DNA of 64,000 nt from NCBI GenBank assembly GCA_016870865.1, contig VGAC01000006.1, positions 1 to 64,000 of the forward strand. Reading direction: 5' to 3'. The notes under the pieces were generated by a model, which saw nothing but the letters and a program-made list of their open reading frames with translations, searched no databases and was not told where the DNA came from. Below, in pieces: positions 7,967-17,023 of the stretch (positions within the stretch are counted from its first letter, which is position 1; every line of letters starts with the position of its first letter). The stretch comes from Actinomycetota bacterium (lineage in GTDB: Bacteria > Actinomycetota > Acidimicrobiia > Acidimicrobiales > Ilumatobacteraceae). The translations under genes were made by a program, and so were the position numbers.

Positions 7967-9205
7967 GTGGGTGAGGGGCGGGTTCGTCACGTGCTGGTCG
8001 TGAACCAACACGGCGACAACCGTGGCGATGAGGCGGCTCTGCACGGAATGCTGTCGGGCATCACCCGCGCGAACGACGGCCCGCTGCGCTTCACCGTCAT
8101 CCACCAGTTTGCCGACGACCGTTCGGCACGGAAACTTGCTGCATCGTCTGGCTTCGACGTCGAGTGGATGTCGCTCAAGTTGTCCCCCATCGAAGGGTTG
8201 CGGCTCGTCCTGCATCTGTTGACCCGAATCAGCGCCGTCCTCGGCCGGGCCGGCGCGGCCACCATCGCGGCGTACCGCAGCGCCGACGTGGTGGTGTCCG
8301 CCCCCGGCGGGCCCTACTTCGGTGACAACTACATCGGTCACGAACCCGTGCATTGGTTGTACGTCTGGATGGCGCGCATCCACCGCAAACCTGCCGTGCT
8401 GTACGCCACTTCCGCCGGGCCGTTCGACCGCACGTGGGCGAACCCCTTCCGGCGCTTCACGTACCGCTGTTTCGACGCGGTGATCGTGCGCGAAGAGATT
8501 TCAGCCGCGCATATCCGCGCGCTGTTCGGCACGCGGCGACGCAACGTCGACGTTCGTGTCACCGTCGATGCGGCGATGCAGGTCTCGGTGCCGCCGGTCC
8601 TGCGCGACCCCGCACTGCGACGCGTGGTCGTATCGGCGATTGACTGGAAATACGACGGTACCGCCTCACCCGAGGCGCGTCGGGCGAACTACGACGCCGC
8701 GGTGTCGGCCGCGGTCAAAGAGTTGTGCGCGGGTGTGGCTTGTGAGGTGGTCCTGGTGCCCCAGCTCCACGGCACTGCTCACCGTGATGCGCCGTATCTC
8801 GAGCGGTTGGCGTCGTCGATTCGTGATGCGGTGGACAACGACGTGATGGTGAGTGTGTACGACGAGTCGCAGGAGATGTTGGCCCAGCGTGCACTCTTCG
8901 CATCGGCGGATTTCGTCGTTGCGGGCCGGTACCACCCAGCGGTGTTCGCCCTTTCGGCCGGGGTGCCGCAGATATGCATTCCCTATGAACACAAGGCCAC
9001 CGGTGTTTTGCAGCTCGCCGGTCTGTCCGATGTCGTGGTGCCGATCGACATGGTGACGACACAGCGTCTGGTCGATGTTGCGCGCACCGTGCGCGAACAC
9101 GCCGATGACGTGCGGGAGCGCTCGCGGGCCGCGGCGACGCGGCTTGCCGAGCTATCGGCGCAGACTTCTCGCGCGGTCATCGACATCATGGATGGCGCGC
9201 TGTGA
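7967..9205 (+). CDS. Polysaccharide pyruvyl transferase family protein
   Basis: The 412-residue protein fits the pyruvyl-transferase fold (PF04230): GDNRGDEAALHGM near the N-terminus, VSAPGGPYFGDNYIGH at about 105-120, and the C-terminal nucleotide-binding part with GRYHPAVFALSAGVPQICIPYEHKATG. Such enzymes transfer pyruvate from phosphoenolpyruvate to sugars of exported or cell-wall polymers, and some relatives have other donors. The start is set at GTG 7967 by the TACACT box six bases upstream; a second GTG eight codons later is possible. It overlaps the next gene by four bases (GTGA), so the two products very probably act on the same glycan. Confidence 0.85.
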   Translation: MGEGRVRHVLVVNQHGDNRGDEAALHGMLSGITRANDGPLRFTVIHQFADDRSARKLAASSGFDVEWMSLKLSPIEGLRLVLHLLTRISAVLGRAGAATIAAYRSADVVVSAPGGPYFGDNYIGHEPVHWLYVWMARIHRKPAVLYATSAGPFDRTWANPFRRFTYRCFDAVIVREEISAAHIRALFGTRRRNVDVRVTVDAAMQVSVPPVLRDPALRRVVVSAIDWKYDGTASPEARRANYDAAVSAAVKELCAGVACEVVLVPQLHGTAHRDAPYLERLASSIRDAVDNDVMVSVYDESQEMLAQRALFASADFVVAGRYHPAVFALSAGVPQICIPYEHKATGVLQLAGLSDVVVPIDMVTTQRLVDVARTVREHADDVRERSRAAATRLAELSAQTSRAVIDIMDGAL

Positions 9206-11082
9206 AGACACGCCGCATGCTGATGATCGGCACGTTCGACCCCACGTTCGGACGCAATCGGCAACTGGTGCGCCTGGCCACGATGCTCGGTTGGCAGGTG
9301 TCGGTGCGCAGTCTCGGCGCATGGGGTGACGACAAGGTCGCCGCCGCTTCGCGCGGTCGTGCGTTGACCGCGTTGCGAGTCGGTGTCGCCTACGTGCGTC
9401 TCGTGGGGGTCTTGCTCGCGGCTGCGGTTCCGGGCCGCAGGCCGCACGTCGTCGTCGTGCCCCACCCCTCGCAGATCGACGCCGTCGTCGTCGGGCCGCT
9501 GTGCAAGGTCCTGCGTTTGACGCTGGTCGTCGATTTCTTCGTCTCCTTGCACGAGACGGTGGTGACCGATCGCGGTCTGGTCAGCGAACGTTCGCCCATT
9601 GCCGGCCTGTTGCGCCGTTGCGACACATGGGCAGCACGCCTTGCCGAGGCGGTGATCACCGACACGCCCGAGGACGCCGAGGCTTTCTCCGCTGCAACCA
9701 ACACGCCGCGCGCGAAGTGGCACGTGGTGTGGGTCGGGGCGGACCCGGCGATCTTCACCGAACGACCCGATGTCGCCGTCGAGCCACGGTCGGTGTTGTT
9801 CTACGGCACGTACATCCCGTTGCAGGGCATCGAGCACATCGTGCGCGCATCGTTGCTGATGCCCCGCGACTGGCGTGTTCGTTTGGTCGGTGGTGGTCAG
9901 GTGCGCCCCGACATCGATCATCTGATCCAAGAAACCGGTGCGCGGGTCGAAATGGTCGACCAGGTCCCTGAGTCGCAGCTGCCGGTCTTGATCGCATCAT
10001 CGACGGTGTGTCTCGGAGTGTTCGGCTCGCGCGACAAGACGCGCCGTGTGATTCCGAACAAGGTCTTCCAGTGCATGGCCGTGGGTCGTCCCGTCGTCAC
10101 GGGTGATACGCCTGCGGTCGCGGCACTTGGTGCCGGTGTCGAACGTGTTCCGCTCGGCGACCCCGCCGCAATCGCCGCCGCCGTGCAGAAGCTGATGGAC
10201 GACCCCGTGCGCCGTGAGGCCGTCGCGCGTCGCGCGCGGCAGATCTTCGTCGACCGCTTCGACGACGTCGCGCTTTCGCCGTTGCTCGATCGGGCCCTCG
10301 GGGTCTGTGATGCGCCGTCAATCACACTGCCTCCTCTGACGACGATGGCGCGCCTGCGTCAGCCGTTCATCGATGCGGCGGTCCGCAGGGTACGCCCAGG
10401 CTCGATTCTCGAAGTCGGCGCGGGCCAGGGCGCAACAGGTGCACGGCTCGCGGCACATGCGCCGTACGTTGGGGTCGAACCCGACATGTCCTCCGCGGCC
10501 GTTGCTGCCTCACGCATGGCGCGCATCGGCAATGCCGAGTTCCGCATGGGTGGCATGGAGCGCGTGGGCAACGACGAGTATTTCGACTTGCTGTGCGCAT
10601 TCGAGGTGTTGGAGCACATCGACGACGACGCCGGTGCCCTGCGCGGCTGGATGGCACATCTCGGCCCCGAGGGGCACGTGCTGTTGAGTGTGCCCGCGCA
10701 TGCCCGGCGATTCGGGCCATCCGATGAGGCCGTTGGTCATTTCCGTCGCTATGACGCGGTCGACATCGAACGACTGTGCGCATCGGCGGGTCTCGAGATC
10801 CTCGAGCGACGCGCATACGGTGCAATCGGTGGTCATGCGCTCGAGTTGGCACGCAATGTCGTCATAGGCCGCGGCGGCGGCAACGTGTCGGCCGTTGCGG
10901 CACCCGAGACCAAGTCGGCTGGCAGCGGCCGTTTGTTCCAACCCACCACGCGCGCGGCAGGCATCCTGACCGCCTTGCTTGCCGCACCGATGCGGGTCGT
11001 ACAACGCCCGTTTGCCGCTGGTCAGTTCGGCGTGGGTTGGGTCGTTCTCGCCCGCCGTAGGCGCGGCACCGTGTATGCGTAA
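9202..11082 (+). CDS. Fused GT4 glycosyltransferase and SAM-dependent methyltransferase
   Basis: The 626-residue protein joins two enzymes. Residues about 1-375 are a GT-B, GT4-type glycosyltransferase with the donor-site segment IPNKVFQCMAVGRPVVTGD, where Gln stands at the position usually held by a Glu. Residues about 395-626 are a class I methyltransferase: motif I ILEVGAGQGATGARLA, then LLCAFEVLEHIDDD, the usual post-II block. The join suggests that a sugar is added and then methylated, or that a methyl cap regulates chain length. GTG 9202 overlaps the previous stop (GTGA). The 3' end runs 61 bp into the convergent membrane-protein gene. I see no stop or frameshift at the domain junction. 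Confidence 0.87.
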   Translation: MKTRRMLMIGTFDPTFGRNRQLVRLATMLGWQVSVRSLGAWGDDKVAAASRGRALTALRVGVAYVRLVGVLLAAAVPGRRPHVVVVPHPSQIDAVVVGPLCKVLRLTLVVDFFVSLHETVVTDRGLVSERSPIAGLLRRCDTWAARLAEAVITDTPEDAEAFSAATNTPRAKWHVVWVGADPAIFTERPDVAVEPRSVLFYGTYIPLQGIEHIVRASLLMPRDWRVRLVGGGQVRPDIDHLIQETGARVEMVDQVPESQLPVLIASSTVCLGVFGSRDKTRRVIPNKVFQCMAVGRPVVTGDTPAVAALGAGVERVPLGDPAAIAAAVQKLMDDPVRREAVARRARQIFVDRFDDVALSPLLDRALGVCDAPSITLPPLTTMARLRQPFIDAAVRRVRPGSILEVGAGQGATGARLAAHAPYVGVEPDMSSAAVAASRMARIGNAEFRMGGMERVGNDEYFDLLCAFEVLEHIDDDAGALRGWMAHLGPEGHVLLSVPAHARRFGPSDEAVGHFRRYDAVDIERLCASAGLEILERRAYGAIGGHALELARNVVIGRGGGNVSAVAAPETKSAGSGRLFQPTTRAAGILTALLAAPMRVVQRPFAAGQFGVGWVVLARRRRGTVYA

Positions 11083-11963
11083 CCGGCCACACCCAGCACC
11101 ACGGCCGAGGCCAGCATCACGCCACGGTCGGCCGTCGCTGCGAGCAGGCCGTCGTCGAAGCTCGAGCCCATGCCGACGGCGGCGGTGGTGACGAAGAGTT
11201 CGCGGAATCCGAGTGCGCCGGGCGTGAAGGCGATGATGCCTGCGATGGCGGCGGCCGGTGCGACGACGAGGAAGAACCAGAACGATTCGTGTACCCCCAG
11301 CAGACCGAAGGCCAACTGAAAGCGCCAGGCCGTGAGTGCATACTTCACCACGTCGATGACGACGACCCGAATCGACGTGCTCGGCGTGCGTTGGATCTCG
11401 CGCCAGCCCTCGTTGAACGACGCAGCGAACCGCGCGGGCTTGCCGCGCAGCACCGACCAGTTGGGCAGAGGAAAACGCAGAAGCACCACGCACGCCGCAC
11501 CGATGGCGACCAACACTGCGAAGACGACCCAGGCGAATTCGCCGCCGCCCGCGGCGTACGCAACGACACCGACAATGCCGACGATGGCGGACGAGCCGAG
11601 GCTGATGACGAGGTTGGCACCGTAGTTGCTGCCGCTCTTCGCGTAGGACGTACCGTGGACCGCATTCATGTAGCGGAACTTGTAGACAGTGCCGACCTGC
11701 CCCGGCAGCAGGTTGCCGAGGAGACCCGCGGTGAACACCATCCAGTTCTCGATGAATCCGACACGCACGTCCGTTGCGCGGTAGACGACCCAGAACTCCG
11801 ACGAATTGAGAAAGTGGCCAGCGACGACGAGCACCGCGATGAGTGCGAGATCCCAGGACGGGTCTTCCCACAGCGGTCGCAGATCCTCTCTGCGCTGCCA
11901 CACGAGTACCAGGAGCACCGCGACGACGGCGATTGTCAGCGGCCAGCGGAGCAGGTTCTTCAC
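11022..11963 (-). CDS. Lysylphosphatidylglycerol synthase TM-region family membrane protein
   Basis: About eight hydrophobic segments fill 313 residues, with the family-typical loop LLPGQVGTVYKFRYMN (about 90-106) and a C-terminal GALGFRELFV motif. This is the flippase-like transmembrane domain (PF03706) without the aminoacyl-transferase part; such stand-alone proteins often sit in glycosyltransferase clusters, where a role in moving lipid-linked intermediates is proposed. GTG 11963 overlaps the stop of the asparagine-synthetase-like gene (GTGA). It is the last gene of the minus-strand glycan operon, and its last 20 codons overlap the end of the plus-strand fusion gene. Confidence 0.8.
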   Translation of the reverse strand: MKNLLRWPLTIAVVAVLLVLVWQRREDLRPLWEDPSWDLALIAVLVVAGHFLNSSEFWVVYRATDVRVGFIENWMVFTAGLLGNLLPGQVGTVYKFRYMNAVHGTSYAKSGSNYGANLVISLGSSAIVGIVGVVAYAAGGGEFAWVVFAVLVAIGAACVVLLRFPLPNWSVLRGKPARFAASFNEGWREIQRTPSTSIRVVVIDVVKYALTAWRFQLAFGLLGVHESFWFFLVVAPAAAIAGIIAFTPGALGFRELFVTTAAVGMGSSFDDGLLAATADRGVMLASAVVLGVAGYAYTVPRLRRARTTQPTPN

Positions 11964-13726
11964 GTGCCCGGGTTCCTGTTGAACGACGCATAGGAGGAGA
12001 GAAGACCGATTACCTGCATCGTGTGGTGACTGAGCGACACCTTGTTGCGGTACCACGCTTCGGCTGCCTTAGGTGCGAGCAGGTCTTCGACGTAACGCTC
12101 GTTCCACCCGAACGGAAGGTCACCCAACTGGTCGAGGATCTCCGTGCGCAGTTCGTTCATGTACCAGCCGTCGACCGGTGAATCACTTGGTGACTGCTTG
12201 GGTTGGTCGATGATGACGTCGGGCAGAAGGCCGTGACGCCGCACCATGTCGACGAGAATCTCCTTGCCGGCCGAGGAGGCCGACGAGCCCGCCGAGCGCA
12301 GGTATTCGAAGGGAATACCCGAGACGAACGTGCGTAGGCGGGCGTGCATGAACGGACTCGCCTGGGCCACGCCCGTCGCCGCAACGGCACCGTCGACCTT
12401 GACCTTGCTCTGACCGTTCAGGCCGTTGCCGTTGAAGGCCAACTGCGTGCGGTTCAGGTGCTCGAGACCCGTGGCCAAACGTGTGCGAATGGCAAGCACC
12501 GTCTCGGCCTGGGCGGGTCCGATGGATGTTCGCAGACGACCCAGAGCGGCGGCGTCGAACACTTGTGTCGGGAGGTGCGCGCCGACGGTTTCGCCGAGAA
12601 GCCTGTTGCGCAGCGTGCCGCGCGCCATGCGTGCCACGTGACCCAGACGCCGCTCGACAATGCCCGTCGAGAGGGTCCCCACGGCAAGTCGGGTGAGCGC
12701 CGACGGCATGCGTTTGGTTGCTGCTGCGATGGCGGCACGACGACTCACCGTCGGATAACCGAGAAAGATCGCGTCACAACCGTCGCCGGTGAAGATGTGA
12801 TTGTGTCCGTCGGCTGCGATCTGTCGCGCAGCGTGCAGCGTATGGATTTGGTAGTGCGGCTGCGCCCCGGGCTGGGTGAAGACCGCGGCGAATCCACGGA
12901 GATTTGATGCGATGACCGACGAATCGAAGTCGACCCAGTGGTGACGTATGCCAAGGTGGTCGGTGAGCATGTCGACGTTGCGTTGGACGTACGTGGGATC
13001 GGCGAAGCGAAACGTGTAGGTCTCGACCTCGTGGCCAAGGCCGACGAGCACCGCGGCAACGAGCGCCGAGTCGAATCCACCGAGGAGCACGGCATGCCGA
13101 CGTTGGTTGCCGGCTTGATCGGCGATCGTACCGATCAGGGCCTCGTGCAGCGAGTCGATGATCTCGTTGCGATCGCAGGAGGCGTTGGCTGCGTACGTCA
13201 AGGCGGTCACGTTCGCGCTGGTGCCCGTGTGGGTACGCGTTCCGGGCTTCATTACCTCGACACGCTGATACATCGAATGTGGTTCGGGCACGAAGCCGAA
13301 TCCGAGGAGAAAATCCTCGTACGTGCGATCGAGCGTGAGCCCCGGTGCAACACGACGTAGTACGTGAAGTGAACTCGCAATCCATGTGGCACCATTCGCG
13401 GTGCGGTGGACGAAGAGACGATGACTGCCCCGGCCCGCGGCGGCGACGAGTTCACCATCGGCACCAAAGCCGACTGCAACGACGTCGTCGGGGCCGGCAT
13501 CGAGCAGCGAGGTTGGGTTCGACGTGCAACCTTGCGCAGCGGAGCCGAAGAAGGCCGCCGCCGAGCCGTTGGTGGCGGCCAGTTTGGTCGTGTTCCCGGA
13601 GCCGAGGGTGGCGACGATCGTGCGGCTGTTGTGCGACACGGCCACGTTCAATGCAGGGGTGAGGGTCTCGATGGTGCGACGTGCTGCATCCGGGTCGGGG
13701 CCCGAATAGGCGACCAGGCCGTGCAC
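11960..13726 (-). CDS. Asparagine-synthetase-like protein lacking the glutaminase cysteine
   Basis: The 588-residue protein has the two-part plan of AsnB. The N-terminal half resembles a class II glutamine amidotransferase but starts VHGLVAYSG where AsnB starts MCGIAG, so the nucleophile Cys2 is replaced by His. The C-terminal half has the ATP-pyrophosphatase loop AVLLGGFDSALVA (usually SGGxDS) and a HIFTGDGCDAIFLGY block. It may use free ammonia or amidate another acid, as related proteins in glycan and natural-product clusters do. GTG 13726 aligns with the conserved start; a TTG at 13741, overlapping the upstream stop as TTGA, would add five residues. Overlaps on both sides place it in the glycan operon. 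Confidence 0.8.
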   Translation of the reverse strand: MHGLVAYSGPDPDAARRTIETLTPALNVAVSHNSRTIVATLGSGNTTKLAATNGSAAAFFGSAAQGCTSNPTSLLDAGPDDVVAVGFGADGELVAAAGRGSHRLFVHRTANGATWIASSLHVLRRVAPGLTLDRTYEDFLLGFGFVPEPHSMYQRVEVMKPGTRTHTGTSANVTALTYAANASCDRNEIIDSLHEALIGTIADQAGNQRRHAVLLGGFDSALVAAVLVGLGHEVETYTFRFADPTYVQRNVDMLTDHLGIRHHWVDFDSSVIASNLRGFAAVFTQPGAQPHYQIHTLHAARQIAADGHNHIFTGDGCDAIFLGYPTVSRRAAIAAATKRMPSALTRLAVGTLSTGIVERRLGHVARMARGTLRNRLLGETVGAHLPTQVFDAAALGRLRTSIGPAQAETVLAIRTRLATGLEHLNRTQLAFNGNGLNGQSKVKVDGAVAATGVAQASPFMHARLRTFVSGIPFEYLRSAGSSASSAGKEILVDMVRRHGLLPDVIIDQPKQSPSDSPVDGWYMNELRTEILDQLGDLPFGWNERYVEDLLAPKAAEAWYRNKVSLSHHTMQVIGLLSSYASFNRNPGT

Positions 13727-13737
13727 AGTCGCCGCCG

Positions 13738-14640
13738 TCAAACGGGATCGACGTCTAGGCGTCGGCGCGTGGCGCGCACGACCAGGTCGGCGAGAAGACC
13801 GAGGGTCGTCACCTGCAGTGCGGCAAAGAAAATGAGAAGAGTGTTCGTGGACAGGCGGAAGTCGCGACTCGACCAGTCGAAGCCCAATTTCACGACTGCG
13901 AGCGCGAAGAGCAGACCTCCGAGGGGGAGGAACACCTTGAGCGGGTTGTACGACAGCGTCATGCGGATGACCTGCAGGACGTATCGCTTGGTGTCGCGCC
14001 ACCAGTGGAACTTCGAGCGGCCCGCACGCGGGAAGTAATCGATCGGCACGAAGCCGACGCTGTAGCCGTTGGCGAGGAACGACATCGTCAGTGTGGTGAC
14101 GCAGGAAAACCCATTCGGCAGGTGGTGGGTGTACTGCACCGCGACGTCACGTCGGAAGGCCCGTAGTCCCGAGTTGAGATCCCTGATGTCGGTTTCCGTG
14201 AGGTAGCTGGCGAGTTTGCGGATGAACCACTTGGCCGGCCTGCGGAAGAGCTTGAGCGTTCCCGCTTCGGTGCGGCGCGCGCCGACAACATGGTCGTAGC
14301 CCTGCATCTGGTCGACGAGCCACGGGATCTCGTCGTTGGGGTAGGTCATGTCGACGTCGGTCCACACGACCACGCGGCCGACCGCGGCATTCGTGCCGGT
14401 GCGACGCGCCGCACCCGAGCCACGGTTCGAAGGGTGGCGGATGAGGCGGATCCCGTCGATCGATTCCAGGTCGCGCTCGGACCCGTCATCGGACCCGTCG
14501 TCGATGACGATGATTTCGTAGGAGTACTTCGAGTCATCGAGAGCCTTCTGGATGCGGGTGATCTCCTCGCGCAGGTGTCCCCGTTCGTTGTAGATGGGGA
14601 GGACCACGCTGACATCGCAGAGGTTCTCGGAGGGACTCAT
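13738..14640 (-). CDS. Polyisoprenyl-phosphate GT2 glycosyltransferase with two C-terminal membrane helices
   Basis: Residues 1-230 are a GT-A domain: DVSVVLPIYNERGHLREEI, then IVIDDGSDDGS (donor binding) and VWTDVDMTYP, a DxD-type metal site. Two hydrophobic helices follow (about 235-258 and 268-288). This matches dolichyl/polyprenyl-phosphate sugar synthases of the DPM1/GtrB kind, which charge a lipid carrier with a sugar at the cytoplasmic face. The neighbouring polytopic protein, one base upstream, could be the membrane transferase that uses the charged lipid. The stop is shared with the start region of the asparagine-synthetase-like gene. Confidence 0.87.
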   Translation of the reverse strand: MSPSENLCDVSVVLPIYNERGHLREEITRIQKALDDSKYSYEIIVIDDGSDDGSERDLESIDGIRLIRHPSNRGSGAARRTGTNAAVGRVVVWTDVDMTYPNDEIPWLVDQMQGYDHVVGARRTEAGTLKLFRRPAKWFIRKLASYLTETDIRDLNSGLRAFRRDVAVQYTHHLPNGFSCVTTLTMSFLANGYSVGFVPIDYFPRAGRSKFHWWRDTKRYVLQVIRMTLSYNPLKVFLPLGGLLFALAVVKLGFDWSSRDFRLSTNTLLIFFAALQVTTLGLLADLVVRATRRRLDVDPV

Positions 14641-14641
14641 G

Positions 14642-16384
14642 TCAGCACGAATCTACTCCCGAGCGCATCCAGAGAACGATGTTTCCTCGCTCCTGCCTGC
14701 CGCGTGACGCGGCGTCATTCTCTTGTGCAACGATCATCCAACCCGAATCCTCGGGCGGTCGATCGACGGCGCCGATGACGCAGTGCAGGGGTTTCCGGTC
14801 GATCCAGCGCACGTCGGCGCGTGACACCTGGGTCGGATGAAGAAGGTATCTGTAGTCAAAGAAGGTTTGACCGCCGAGTCCGCCGGAGTCGAAGGTGATC
14901 GTCGTCCCACGTTTCTCTCCACCAACTCGTTCGCGCACGTCGTCGTCGAGTGTCATTTGATCGAAGTAGTCGCGATAGGGAACCACCGTACGAGCGGCGG
15001 TGAATGTGGTGAAGAAGAGAGAAATGACCGCGAGGACGACGAGAAAGACCGACACACTCCTCCGGGCCATCACGAACAGCGCGAGCGCGAGCACGACGAA
15101 AGCGACCGTGAGCGACAAGTAGCCTGCGGGTTTCGTCAACTTGAGCGCCCAGTCGAGTGCGACCGCGTTGGGGATTGCAAAGAAGTTTTTCTCCGACGTC
15201 ATGGCACGAAGCTCGTCACGTCCCGCGGCAGCCGCGAGGGCTGCCGCACAAGCGACGACACCGACGATGCCGACTGCCCAGGCTCGACGCGCAACATTCG
15301 ACCCGCCAGTCACCGCACTGAGGCCAATCAGCACGAACACCGGAGTCACGGCTTCGAGGTAGCGACCGTAGACGAGGTGGTCGGGGCGTATGACGTTGAG
15401 TACCTGCAGAGCAGAGGCAAGTGCGACGCTTCCCGCAGACAAAGTAAGGAAAGCGGGTGCCAACCATTGCAGATTTCCTGCACGACGCAGACCGAGCAGT
15501 ACCGAGCGCACGTTCATGGCAAGGCCAACGGCGGCAAGACCGAACGAGGTTGCGAGCACGTACCACAGCTGTCCGACGGCTGATCGTCCGAGGCTCGGCA
15601 GGTTGGACGGTGTCGTCAACCTGTCGATCATGCGGCCCTCCTTGCCGTCGGCCGCGGGGTACAAATCCCGACGCAGGGACACGTTGATGCGGGTGAACAC
15701 CCACCACGACACGACTGCGGCAACGCCGCCACCGAGGGTGACGGCGAGCAACCGGCGCGGGGCGCGCGTTGCGACGACGACCAACAGAAGGATGGCAAGA
15801 GCGGGAAGCAGCGTGAAGCGACCGTGCACGATGACCGCGAATGACGATGCGGTACCAATCGACAGGGATGTCGACCATCGCGGACGCATGACGTGTTCGT
15901 GGGCCAGCAAGACGACTGCGACAAAAACAAAGCGATTCAGTGTCTCGGACCACGCGAACAGGGAATTTGCCGCCACGGCCGGTGCGAGTGCAACGACGAT
16001 TCCGAGTGCGCGCGCCGTGTTGCGCGCGACGGCAAGGTGGCGAAAGGCGAGTCGTGCAAGAGCAGCGCAAGTGGCGACGACGAGGGCGAGGTTCACCAGC
16101 AGCGACAGTCGGTACTGCGCGTCGATCCCCCGGCCGACGACGGCCGCTGCTGCGGTGACGAATCCGTATCCGGCCGTGTAGAACGGGCGGAATTCGGCCC
16201 CGAAGAACGTCTCATGGTGACCGGTCAGGACCCAGCCGTTGAGAAGAAAGCCGAGTTCGTCGGGTCGTACCGATGCGCCGCGTGATGCGAACGTCGCCCA
16301 GATCAAAACGCCGAGGCAAGCGATCCCGAGACCGTGAATGCATCGATGAAATGTTCGGACCTGCATCGACCGAGGCGTGCTCAC
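14642..16384 (-). CDS. Polytopic membrane protein, GT-C-glycosyltransferase-like
   Basis: The 580-residue protein has roughly eleven hydrophobic helices and a soluble C-terminal stretch of about 100 residues. The first extracytoplasmic loop contains RPDELGFLLNGWVL; an acidic pair (DE) in this loop is characteristic of GT-C enzymes that use polyprenyl-phosphate sugars. The identity is inferred from topology and from the adjacent polyprenyl-phosphate synthase-like GT2, because no family motif is decisive. GTG 16384 overlaps the MBL-protein stop (GTGA); an ATG at 16366 is the alternative. Confidence 0.7.
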   Translation of the reverse strand: MSTPRSMQVRTFHRCIHGLGIACLGVLIWATFASRGASVRPDELGFLLNGWVLTGHHETFFGAEFRPFYTAGYGFVTAAAAVVGRGIDAQYRLSLLVNLALVVATCAALARLAFRHLAVARNTARALGIVVALAPAVAANSLFAWSETLNRFVFVAVVLLAHEHVMRPRWSTSLSIGTASSFAVIVHGRFTLLPALAILLLVVVATRAPRRLLAVTLGGGVAAVVSWWVFTRINVSLRRDLYPAADGKEGRMIDRLTTPSNLPSLGRSAVGQLWYVLATSFGLAAVGLAMNVRSVLLGLRRAGNLQWLAPAFLTLSAGSVALASALQVLNVIRPDHLVYGRYLEAVTPVFVLIGLSAVTGGSNVARRAWAVGIVGVVACAAALAAAAGRDELRAMTSEKNFFAIPNAVALDWALKLTKPAGYLSLTVAFVVLALALFVMARRSVSVFLVVLAVISLFFTTFTAARTVVPYRDYFDQMTLDDDVRERVGGEKRGTTITFDSGGLGGQTFFDYRYLLHPTQVSRADVRWIDRKPLHCVIGAVDRPPEDSGWMIVAQENDAASRGRQERGNIVLWMRSGVDSC

Positions 16385-17001
16385 CAGCCGCGCTCGACCC
16401 ACTCGGCGAGGCGCGGTCGCTCCGTGCCGATGGTCGTGTCGAGACCGTGTCCCGGCAGGACGATCGTGTCGACGGGGAACGTGAACAGCTTCGTGTCGAT
16501 CGATTCAATGATCGTGCCGAAGTCGCCGCCCTCGAAAGTCGTGTTGCCGGGCCCACCCGGAAACAAGGTGTCACCCGTGAAGAGAAGGGGCGTGTCGGCG
16601 ACCTTGAAGGAGATCGAGCCCTCGGTGTGTCCGGGGTTGTGGATCGTGTGCAGGCGCAGCCGGCCCACTTCGATCACTTCCCTGTCGTCGATGAAGACGT
16701 CGTAACCCACGTCCACCAGGCGCGGTGCATCGAGCGATGACACGCCGACTTCGTAGCCCGCTTCGCGCATCGCGGGTACGGCCTGGATGTGGTCCCAGTG
16801 GCCGTGTGTTTCCAGAACGCGGCGCACACCGAGTGACCGGCACATGTCGAGAAGCATCTCGTGCTCGTTTGCCGCGTCGATGAGGACGGCATCACCCGTT
16901 GTCCGGCAGCGCACGACGAACACGTTGTTGTCGTAGGGACCCACGACGGTCTTGTGCACTTCGACATCGGCGTTCGACCAGTGCAGCACAGGGGTCTTCA
17001 T
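16381..17001 (-). CDS. MBL-fold metallo-hydrolase, glyoxalase II-like
   Basis: The 206-residue protein has the complete metal site: THGHWDH (about 65-71), NPGHTEGS, FTGDTLFPGGPG and LPGHG. This arrangement is typical of glyoxalase II and its broad relatives, which cleave thioesters such as lactoylglutathione or lactoyl-mycothiol/bacillithiol adducts. The substrate is unknown. It is the first gene of the minus-strand glycan operon by position, and its start ATG 17001 is six bases after a TGC-GAGAAT element, the same nine bases that precede aceE. Confidence 0.85.
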   Translation of the reverse strand: MKTPVLHWSNADVEVHKTVVGPYDNNVFVVRCRTTGDAVLIDAANEHEMLLDMCRSLGVRRVLETHGHWDHIQAVPAMREAGYEVGVSSLDAPRLVDVGYDVFIDDREVIEVGRLRLHTIHNPGHTEGSISFKVADTPLLFTGDTLFPGGPGNTTFEGGDFGTIIESIDTKLFTFPVDTIVLPGHGLDTTIGTERPRLAEWVERGW

Positions 17002-17007
17002 GCCCTC

Positions 17008-17016
17008 ATTCTCGCA
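17008..17016 (-). promoter_or_regulatory. Extended -10 (TGC-GAGAAT) of the MBL gene
   Basis: TGCGAGAAT ends six bases before ATG 17001. The identical nine-base string at the identical distance precedes aceE at 26313. The first base of the hexamer is G rather than T, but the TGC in front supplies an extended -10. Confidence 0.5.
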
Positions 17017-17023
17017 CGGCGCT

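Noticed and set aside
13739-13741. TTG start for the asparagine-synthetase-like gene
   Set aside because: It gives a TTGA overlap as elsewhere, but the GTG five codons later aligns with the conserved Met of AsnB proteins. Kept as an alternative.
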